From Streptomyces varsoviensis (GTDB lineage Bacteria > Actinomycetota > Actinomycetes > Streptomycetales > Streptomycetaceae), in assembly GCF_000718635.1 (NCBI RefSeq), contig NZ_JOBF01000001.1, positions 434,001-498,000 of the forward strand: a DNA stretch of 64,000 nt, read 5' to 3'. Under the pieces are notes generated by a model that was not told where the DNA came from, ran no database searches, and saw nothing but the letters and a program-made list of their open reading frames with translations. Positions 34,721 to 41,512 of the stretch are shown piece by piece. Numbering within the stretch: position 1 is the stretch's first letter; each line of letters begins with the position of its first letter. Made by a program: the position numbers and the translations under genes.

Positions 34721-34920
34721 GGCCGGTTCGGTGGGCGGGCCGCCGGTTCGGTGGGCGCGCCGCCGGTTCGGTGGGCGGGCCGCCGGTTCGGTGGGTGCGC
34801 GGCCGGTTCGGTGGGCGCGCCGCCGGTTCGGTGGGCGGGCCGCCGGTTCGGTGGGTGCGCGGCCGGTTCGGTGGGCGGGCCGCTGGTTCGGTGGGTGCGC
34901 GGCCGGTTCGGTGGGCGGGC
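34721..34920. repeat. Ten-copy 20-bp tandem array
   Basis: Ten consecutive 20-base units of the form GGCCGGTTCGGTGGGCGGGC run without gaps from 34721 to 34920. Variation is limited to a few positions (first base G/C, GGGC/GCGC/TGCGC ends). The unit is not a multiple of three and every frame is low-complexity, so it is non-coding. It lies upstream of the CoA-transferase gene and directly follows the 18-bp array. Confidence 0.92.
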
Positions 34921-34927
34921 GGACGTA

Positions 34928-35126
34928 TCAGCGGGGCGTGGGTGTCTCAGCGGGTGTGGGTGTCTCAGCGGGTACGGGTGTGTCGGGCGGGTGTGGGTGT
35001 CTCAGCGGGTACGAGCGTGTCGGCGGCTGCGGAAGTATCAGCGGGTACGGGCATCTCAGCCGGCCGGACGCCTCAGCCGGCCCGGACGCCTCAGCGGGCG
35101 CGGACGCCTCAGCGGGCGCGGACGTC
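34928..35126. repeat. Eleven 17-19-bp repeats of the reductase gene's last codons and stop
   Basis: The end of the acrylyl-CoA-reductase-like gene reads (minus strand) GTC CGC GCC CGC TGA. The 18-base unit TCAGCGGGCGCGGACGCC on the + strand is repeated downstream of the stop ten more times with growing divergence, mostly in units of 18. The copies therefore carry stop codons in the gene's own frame. Confidence 0.88.
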
Positions 35127-36140
35127 GACGACGATGCGGCCGGTGCCCTGGCCGGCGAGCATGCCGGCGGCGGCGTCCTGCACGGCGGCCAGGGGGATGG
35201 TCCGGGTCACGCCGTCGAGCAGGGCCGGGTCGAGGTGGCGGGCGAGGAGCTGCCAGGCGGCCTCGCGGCGCCCGCGCGGGGTGCGCACGGAGTCGATGCC
35301 GATCAGGGCGACGCCGCGCAGGATGAACGGCAGGACGTTTCCCGGGAATTCGGCGCTCGCGGCGTTTCCGCAGGTGGTGGCCGTACCGGAGTGCCGCAGT
35401 CCGGCGAGCGCGCCCGCCAGGACCGGGCCGCCGACCGCGTCGACCACGCCCGCCCAGCGCTGCTTGGCGAGCGGCCGGCCCTTGGGGGCCAGCTCCGCGC
35501 GGTCGACGACCTGGGCGGCGCCGAGCGCGGTGAGCCGGTCGTGCAGGAGTTCCGGGCGGCCGGTCGCGGCGATCACCTCGTAGCCGGCGTGGGCCAGCAG
35601 CGCCACGGCGATCGAGCCGACGCCGCCGCCCGCCCCGGTGACCAGGACCGGCCCGTGCTCGGGGGCCAGCCCCTGCCGTTCGAGGGCGAGGAGGCCGAGC
35701 GCGGCGGTGAACCCGGCGGTGCCGACGGCCGCCGCCTGCGCCGGGGTGAAGGGCGCGGGCACGGCCACGAGGTCCCCGCCGTCGACGGTCGCGAGCTCCG
35801 CGAGCCCGCCGTGCCGGTCCTCGCCGAGGCCGGCGCCGTTCAGCGTGACCATGTCGCCCTCGCGCCAGAGCGGGTGCCTGCTGCCGACGACCTCCCCGGT
35901 GACGTCGATGCCGGGCACCAGGGGGAGGCGGCGCACCACGCCGGGGCGGCCCTGAAGAGCCAGCGCGTCCTTGTAGTTGACGCTCGAATAGTGCACGCGC
36001 AGCGTGGTGTCCCGGTCCTCCAGGATGCCGGAGTCGAGTTCTTCGAGCGTGGCGCTGTGCCCATCCGGGGATTCGCGGGTGATCCAGCCGGTGAACCCGG
36101 TGCTCGCCGTGTGTGCCGTGTTTGCCGTGTTTGCCGTCAT
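35109..36140 (-). CDS. acuI: Zinc-free medium-chain reductase, acrylyl-CoA reductase AcuI/YhdH-like
   Basis: The protein has 343 residues from ATG at 36140. The YhdH/AcuI signature YSSVNYKDALALQGRPGVVR is present, as are PGIDVTGEVV and the cofactor motif VTGAGGGVGSIAVALL, with no zinc-binding cysteines. AcuI members reduce acrylyl-CoA to propionyl-CoA with NADPH; YhdH proteins are less defined. The N-terminus begins with a repeated ANTANTAHTAS tail. It lies upstream of the CoA-transferase gene in the same direction, with tandem repeats in the gap. Confidence 0.88.
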   Translation of the reverse strand: MTANTANTAHTASTGFTGWITRESPDGHSATLEELDSGILEDRDTTLRVHYSSVNYKDALALQGRPGVVRRLPLVPGIDVTGEVVGSRHPLWREGDMVTLNGAGLGEDRHGGLAELATVDGGDLVAVPAPFTPAQAAAVGTAGFTAALGLLALERQGLAPEHGPVLVTGAGGGVGSIAVALLAHAGYEVIAATGRPELLHDRLTALGAAQVVDRAELAPKGRPLAKQRWAGVVDAVGGPVLAGALAGLRHSGTATTCGNAASAEFPGNVLPFILRGVALIGIDSVRTPRGRREAAWQLLARHLDPALLDGVTRTIPLAAVQDAAAGMLAGQGTGRIVVDVRAR

Positions 36141-36841
36141 GGGGCGGCCCTTTCGTCGCGTTTGTCGCGTCGGTCGCGGGTGCGGTGGGCGGATGGTGCG
36201 GTGGCGGGCGGCCCCGGCCTCGTACGAGATCGGCCCCGGCCTCGTACGAGACCGCTCTGGGCCGGTCCGAGTCGGGCTCGACCGGTCGGAATCGGTCGAG
36301 CCGGGTCGAGCCCGGTCCGACGCCCGGCGGCCCTCCACGTCCGGCGGCTCCACGGAGCGCGGGCCCGCCTGGCGACGGAGGCCGACACCGACACCGATGC
36401 CGATACCGATACCGGTGCCGCGCCGACCGCCTGTCGCGCCTCCGACGCTAGAGACGGGGCCGGGCCCGGGGGAAATGCCTGCCGCGACGCATCCATGCGC
36501 GGCGGACATGGCGGCTGGTGACCGGCGGCTGGCGGCTGGCGGCTGGCGGCTGGCGGCTGCGGACAGGCTGCCGGGGGCGGCCGGCGGGCACGGTCGCTCA
36601 GACGCGCTCCGCCAGGGGCGGCCGGGCGGCCGGGGCGCGCGGGCGTGCCTTGCCGGAGGCGGGCAGTCGGCAGGGCGCGCGGGCCTGCTCCGCCGGGGAT
36701 GGCCAGGTGGCCCAGGTCACCCGGCCGCGTCCCACCGGGGGCGATCGGGCGGCCAGGTCACCCGGACGCGTGCCACCGGAGACGGCCGGGCGGCCCATGT
36801 CACCCGGCCGCGTTCCACCGGAGACGGCCGGGCGGCCGAGG
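36141..36841. other. 700-base repeat-rich intergenic region
   Basis: No gene is supported. It holds duplicated CCCCGGCCTCGTACGAGA elements near 36,215-36,255, an (ACCGAT)n-like stretch near 36,385-36,425, five GGCGGCTG units near 36,520-36,565, and the 42-bp stop-codon repeats listed separately. Confidence 0.6.
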
Positions 36842-36860
36842 TCACTCGGACGCGCTCCGC
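36716..36860. repeat. 42-bp tandem repeats copying the LysR gene 3' end
   Basis: Units starting at 36716, 36757 and 36799 (41, 42 and 42 bases) begin GTCACCCGGMCGCG and end CGGGCGGCC. They match the LysR gene terminus GTCACTCGGACGCGCTCCGC at 36841, whose TCA is the stop on the minus strand. A more diverged copy begins near 36,600. Confidence 0.82.
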
Positions 36861-37693
36861 AAGGCGGCGTCGAGGAAGCGGCGGACCAGCGTCCGCTGCG
36901 TGTCGGGCAGATGGACCAGGCGCACCGGGCTCGGTGGCGCGCCGACGAGGGGGACGAAGCGCAGGGCCGGATGCTGCGCGCGGCGCTCCGCGACCTCCGG
37001 GACGATGCCGATGCCCCGGCCCGCGGCCACCGTCTCCAGCCACTCGTCGTAGTTCGCCGTCTCGATGACCTTCGCCGGGCGCTGCCCGTCCGGCCACGAC
37101 GAGGGGCCCGTGGTGCCGCTGACGGTGTTGATGACCAGGGCCCAGTGCGGGACGTCGGCCCACGCCAGATGGGTGAAGCGGGCCAGATCGCTGTCGCGTG
37201 AGCAGACCGCGACCCGCGGCTCGTCGTACAGCCGCACCGCCCGCATCCCCGCCGGCACCTCCGCGTCCCCGCGTACGAGGGCGATGTCCACGGTGCGCTG
37301 GCGCAGCGCCTGGATCGGGTCGTCGGCGCGGCTCAGGCTCACCGAGGCGCCGGTGTCCTCCTCGAAGCGGCTGAACGTGCGCTGCGCCCAGGGGTCGGGC
37401 AGCAGCCAACTGAAGCCGAGCCGCAGGGCGCCGCGGTGCTGGACCACGGCCAGGGCGTCGTCCATGGCGGCCAGCACCCGTTCGGCGTGGTCCAGGAACC
37501 GCGCGCCGGTCTCGGTCAGCTCGACGTGCCGGGAGGACCGGTCCAGGAGCAGGACGCTCAGCCGGTTCTCCAACTGCGCGATCGTCCGGCTGAGGGCCGG
37601 CTGCGTGATGAGGAGTTCCTCGGCGGCCCGGGAGAAGGAGCGGTGGCGGGCGACGGAGGAGAAGGCCCGCAGGTGGCGCAGTTCGATGTCCAT
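36842..37693 (-). CDS. LysR family transcriptional regulator
   Basis: The protein has 283 residues from ATG at 37693 (MDIELRHLRAF), the standard LysR start; an ATG six codons upstream is possible. The helix-turn-helix RSFSRAAEELLITQPALSRTIAQLE and an effector domain (RLGFSWLLPDP, GRGIGIVPE) are complete. It is divergent from the YbfB/YjiJ-type MFS gene and probably regulates it. Confidence 0.93.
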   Translation of the reverse strand: MDIELRHLRAFSSVARHRSFSRAAEELLITQPALSRTIAQLENRLSVLLLDRSSRHVELTETGARFLDHAERVLAAMDDALAVVQHRGALRLGFSWLLPDPWAQRTFSRFEEDTGASVSLSRADDPIQALRQRTVDIALVRGDAEVPAGMRAVRLYDEPRVAVCSRDSDLARFTHLAWADVPHWALVINTVSGTTGPSSWPDGQRPAKVIETANYDEWLETVAAGRGIGIVPEVAERRAQHPALRFVPLVGAPPSPVRLVHLPDTQRTLVRRFLDAALRSASE

Positions 37694-37864
37694 GCCCGTA
37701 GCGGCCCTCACCGGCGTCCATGCGCGTCATGCATAGAGCCAGCCTAACGGGCATTTCTCAGCCGCGTACGGGCTGCCTAGCGTCGAAGGCGGCACCCGAA
37801 CGCCACTACGGGACGCCACCCCCGGCGTCCCTGCCGAACGCCCCCGCCGAACGCCATCAGGAAG

Positions 37865-39067
37865 GTGACCACAGCCGTGCACGCCTCACCCCCGCCCCCG
37901 CCGCGTACGACATCCCCCTGGCCGATCGTCGTCCAGGGAGCGGCGGCGCTCGCCGCGGGCATGGGGGTCGGCCGGTTCGTCTACACGCCCATCCTGCCGC
38001 TGATGCGCGATCAGGCCGGACTCTCGTCGGCGCTGGGCGCGAACCTGGCCACGGCCAACTTCATCGGCTACCTCCTCGGCGCCCTCATCGGCATCGCCGC
38101 GCCCGCGGTCGTACGGTCCGCGGCGGCCCTGCGCGGCTCGCTGCTCGTGCTGGTCGGGACGCTGGCGCTGATGCCCGCCACACACGACGGCGTCCTGTGG
38201 TTCGTCCTGCGGCTCGTGGCGGGCGCGGCCAGCGCGCTGACGTTCGTGATCGCCGTCAGCGCCATGCTCACCGGGCTACGGGCGCACGCCCACCACCTGG
38301 TCGGCTGGGCCTTCGGCGGGGTCGGCGCGGGCATCGCCCTGTCCGGCCTGCTGGTCGTCGCCGTGCAGGCGGCCTCGACCTGGGAGGCGGCCTGGCTGAC
38401 CTGCGCCGCCCTCGCCGCGGTGCTCGCCGCGCTCGCCTGGCCGCTGGCCCCGCACCGGCACGCGCCCGAACACTCCGAAACGGTCCAGCGGACCGACCGG
38501 CCGCGCACCCACCGCTGGTTCATCGCCCTGCTCGCCAGCTACACCTTCGAGGGCATCGGCTACATCATCGCCGGCACCTTCCTCGTCGCGGCCATCCAGG
38601 AAGGCGTGCCGGGCCGGCTGGGCGGCGGGGCGTGGATCGTCGTCGGCCTCGCCGCCCTGCCCTCCTGCGCCCTGTGGACCCGGCTGGCCCACCGCTGGTC
38701 CCGGCCCACCCTGCTGCTGACCGCGCTGATCATCCAGGCCGTCGGCATCGCGCTGCCGGCGCTCGTCGGCGGCCCGGCGCCCGCGCTCGTCTCGGCGGTG
38801 CTCTTCGGCGCCACGTTCATGGGCATCAGCACCATCGCCCTGTCCATTGGCGCCCACCTCCAGGTGCCGCGTGCCGTGGCCCTGCTGACGGCCGGCTACA
38901 GCGCGGGCCAGATCCTCGGCCCGCTGCTCGCCGCACCACTCCTGAGCCACGGCTACAACCGGGCCCTGCTGCTCGGCAGCGTCATGGTGGCCGCAGCCGG
39001 AGCCGCGGCCGCCGCCGTCCGCATCCGCTTCCCCCACCACCTCGCCCCATCAACCCCAACCGCCTGA
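37865..39067 (+). CDS. MFS transporter, YbfB/YjiJ type
   Basis: This 400-residue protein has about 12 hydrophobic segments. AAGMGVGRFVYTPILPLM in the first helix pair is the hallmark of the YbfB/YjiJ family. GTG at 37865 gives MTTAVHASPP, but the AGGAAGG sits only 3 bases before it. GTG at 37877 (MHASPP) has better RBS spacing and may be the real start. The likely regulator is the divergent LysR gene. Confidence 0.88.
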   Translation: MTTAVHASPPPPPRTTSPWPIVVQGAAALAAGMGVGRFVYTPILPLMRDQAGLSSALGANLATANFIGYLLGALIGIAAPAVVRSAAALRGSLLVLVGTLALMPATHDGVLWFVLRLVAGAASALTFVIAVSAMLTGLRAHAHHLVGWAFGGVGAGIALSGLLVVAVQAASTWEAAWLTCAALAAVLAALAWPLAPHRHAPEHSETVQRTDRPRTHRWFIALLASYTFEGIGYIIAGTFLVAAIQEGVPGRLGGGAWIVVGLAALPSCALWTRLAHRWSRPTLLLTALIIQAVGIALPALVGGPAPALVSAVLFGATFMGISTIALSIGAHLQVPRAVALLTAGYSAGQILGPLLAAPLLSHGYNRALLLGSVMVAAAGAAAAAVRIRFPHHLAPSTPTA

Positions 39068-39372
39068 CCCCATGCCACTTCGCGCACGTGGCCGCCCCCG
39101 ATCGGCTGGTGGTCCGTCGCCCCCGCCCCTGCTACCCCCGGGTGGCGCGCTCTCGCGTCCCCGGCCGTCGCCCTGCCGTTCCGAACGGCGCGTGGCCGCG
39201 CCCCCGTCCTTCGGCCGGCCGAGGGGCCCGTGGGTCGCCCCCCACAGCTCCTCGTCGGTCGGCGGCGCGTCATTCCGCCCCGCCCGCCCGGGCCGGGCGG
39301 GCGTGCGTAGCCTCGCCGGCGGGGGGCCGAGCACCTACCACCTGACCGCACCGCATCTCTCAAGGAGCGCTC
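39068..39372. other. Intergenic region without recognised feature
   Basis: About 305 bases between the MFS and nitronate monooxygenase genes. Reading frames on both strands are Arg/Pro/Gly-rich and lack family motifs. An AAGGAGCG RBS for the next gene ends the region. No terminator stem was recognised. Confidence 0.4.
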
Positions 39373-40404
39373 ATGAGCACACTGCTGACCGGCCTCGGCG
39401 TTGACCGACCGATCCTCGCCGCGCCGATGGCCGGCGGGCCGAGTACCCCGGCCCTGGTCGTGGCGACCGCCCGCGCGGGCGGTCTCGGCTTCCTCGCCGG
39501 GGGCTATAAGACCGCGCAGGCGCTGGCCGGACAGATTCACGCCGTCGAGGCCGAGGGCGTCCCGTTCGGCGTCAACCTCTTCGTACGCAACCCGGTGCCC
39601 ATCTCCGCCGAGGAGTACGGCCGTTACGCGCGCGAACTGCGGGAAGAGGCCGACCGTTACGGGCTGACGCTGCCCGAGACCGCGCCGCTGGACGACGACG
39701 ACCACTGGTCCGAGAAGATCGAACTGCTGAAGGCCCACCCCGTCCCCTGGGTGTCCTTCACCTTCGGCATCCCCGACCGGGACGTCATCACGAGCCTGCG
39801 CCGGGCCGGGACCACCGTCCTGCAGTGCGTCACCACGGCCGACGAGGCCCGGCTCGCCGCCGAAGCGGGGGTCGACGCGCTGATCGTGCAGGCTCCGGCC
39901 GCCGGGGGCCACTCGGCGACCCTGACCCCCGACCGGCCCATCGCCTCCGTCCCGCTGACGGACCTGACCGCCGAGGTACGCGCCGCCACCGGCCTGCCGA
40001 CCGTCGCCACCGGAGGGATCGCCACCCCCAACGACGTGACCGACGCCCTGCGGGCCGGGGCGGACGCCGTCATGGTCGGCACCGCGCTGCTGCGCACCGA
40101 CGAGAGCGCGGCCTCCGCCCCGCACAAGGCCGCGCTCGCGGACCCGGCGTTCGACTCCACCGTCCTCACCCGCGCCTTCACGGGGCGGCCGGCCCGCGCC
40201 CTGCGCAACCACTTCACCGACCGGTACTCCGACCGCGCCCCGGCCGGCTACCCCGCCCTGCACCACCTCACCAGCGCGCTCCGCAAGGCCGCCACGGCCG
40301 CCGGCGACACGCGCCTGATCCACCTGTGGGCCGGAACCGGCTACCGAGAGGCCAGGATCGAACCCGTATCCCAGACCATCGACCGGCTGAGCAGCCGACT
40401 CTGA
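39373..40404 (+). CDS. Nitronate monooxygenase (2-nitropropane dioxygenase family)
   Basis: This 343-residue FMN TIM-barrel protein has PILAAPMAGGPSTPALV at the start (FMN phosphate region), GGLGFLAGGYKT, VQAPAAGGHSAT with the catalytic-type His, and ATGGIATPNDVTDALRAGADAVMVGTALL at the phosphate-binding end. It detoxifies alkyl nitronates such as propionate 3-nitronate using FMN and O2. RBS AAGGAG precedes the ATG. A short copy of its last codons (CTGAGCAGCCG) follows the stop. Confidence 0.92.
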   Translation: MSTLLTGLGVDRPILAAPMAGGPSTPALVVATARAGGLGFLAGGYKTAQALAGQIHAVEAEGVPFGVNLFVRNPVPISAEEYGRYARELREEADRYGLTLPETAPLDDDDHWSEKIELLKAHPVPWVSFTFGIPDRDVITSLRRAGTTVLQCVTTADEARLAAEAGVDALIVQAPAAGGHSATLTPDRPIASVPLTDLTAEVRAATGLPTVATGGIATPNDVTDALRAGADAVMVGTALLRTDESAASAPHKAALADPAFDSTVLTRAFTGRPARALRNHFTDRYSDRAPAGYPALHHLTSALRKAATAAGDTRLIHLWAGTGYREARIEPVSQTIDRLSSRL

Positions 40405-40520
40405 ACTGAGCAGCCGCCTCCTACACGACCGGCCCGTACGGCCGCCCGGCGCCTTTGCCGCACCCGGTGCGCCCTACGGGCCCCGCTCCGCCACCGTTCT
40501 CCTTCGAAGGGGTCCCCGTG

Positions 40521-40805
40521 ATGATCCGACGACACGTCCACGTCCGCGGCTTCGTACAGGGCGTGTACTACCGCGACACCTGCCGCCGACTCGCCCGCGA
40601 GACCGGCGTGAACGGATGGGTCCGCAACCTCCACAACGGCGACGTCGAAGCCGTCTTCGAGGGTGAGCCGGGCGATGTCCAGCGCCTGGTGGACTGGGCC
40701 GCCGAGGGGCCGGGCGCCGCCGAGGTGACCGAGTGCGCCGTGGCGGACGAGACCCCCGAGGGCGAGCGCGATTTCCGCGTACTGGACGACGCCCCGGCTG
40801 CGTAG
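40521..40805 (+). CDS. acyP: Acylphosphatase
   Basis: The protein has 94 residues from the ATG at 40521; a GTG one codon upstream is also possible. The active-site Arg lies in VRGFVQGVYYRDT and the Asn in GWVRNLHNGDVEAVFEG, both conserved. It hydrolyses acyl phosphates. The reading frame upstream of 40521 is Pro-rich and was excluded. It is not obviously linked to a pathway here. Confidence 0.92.
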   Translation: MIRRHVHVRGFVQGVYYRDTCRRLARETGVNGWVRNLHNGDVEAVFEGEPGDVQRLVDWAAEGPGAAEVTECAVADETPEGERDFRVLDDAPAA

Positions 40806-40851
40806 TACGACCGTGCGGGGCGCTGTTACATGCGGCGCGTACGGGCGACCG

Positions 40852-41462
40852 TCAGGACTTGTAGCGCCGCTCCAGTTCCTCGTACTCGTCCCGGCGGACC
40901 AGCCGCCGGCGTTCCGCCCAGGGTGCGAGCCGGTCCAGGACCGGGGCGAGGGAGCCGGCGTCGCGCAGGCCGGACAGCACGGCCTGGGTGCCGAGGGTGG
41001 CGCCCTGCATCGCGGCGTTGGCGTACAGCAGGACGGAGTAGCCCATGCCCGTCAGCTCGTCGCGGGGAGCAGCGGCGTCTTGCCGCCCTCGACCATGTTG
41101 GCCACCTTGGGCACGCCCGGGACCGCCCGGCCCGCCGCGAGCAGTTCGTCGCGGGAGTGCAGCCCCTCGATGAACAGCACGTCCGCCCCCGCCTCGGCGT
41201 ACAGCGCGGCGCGTTCGAGGGCTTCGTCGAGACCGTGCCGGGCGCGGGCGTCGGTACGGGCGATGACGAGCGTGTCCGCGCTGCGGCGGGCGTCGACGGC
41301 GGCGCGCACCTTCTGGGCCATCTCCTGGGCCGGAACGACCTCCTGGCCGACGAAGTGGCCGCAGCGCTTCGGGGCCGCGACGTGCGCCGCCATCTCGGGC
41401 AGCGACACGAGGGCGAGGTCCGGCAGGCCGAGGTAGGTGTTGGTGACCCCCGCCCCGGTCAC
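40852..41462 (-). pseudogene. Broken isocitrate lyase/PEP mutase superfamily gene
   Basis: Two minus-strand fragments (41462-41052 and 41046-40852) together read as one enzyme of this superfamily: TGAGVTNTYLGLPDLALVS, then APKRCGHF, RTDARARHGLDEALERA, VEGGKTPLLPA and MGYSVLLYANAAMQGA. Three lesions are visible. The N-terminal ~40 residues are missing. MAAHV is joined directly to APKRCGHF, dropping the ~45 residues with the metal-binding DTGYGN loop. One base is lost near 41,063, since CCCGCG-ACGAGCTGACGGGCATG would read PADELTGM with one extra base. The remnant cannot be active. It resembles 2-methylisocitrate lyase/oxaloacetate-type members rather than the pepM at 7196. Confidence 0.85.
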
Positions 41463-41512
41463 TCGGCGCCCGCCCGTACCCGCCCTCCGACCGGCCGGTC
41501 AGCAGCCGAACG

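Noticed and set aside
34721..35126. CRISPR array
   Set aside because: The repeats are 18-20 bases, directly adjoining with no spacers, and no cas gene is present.
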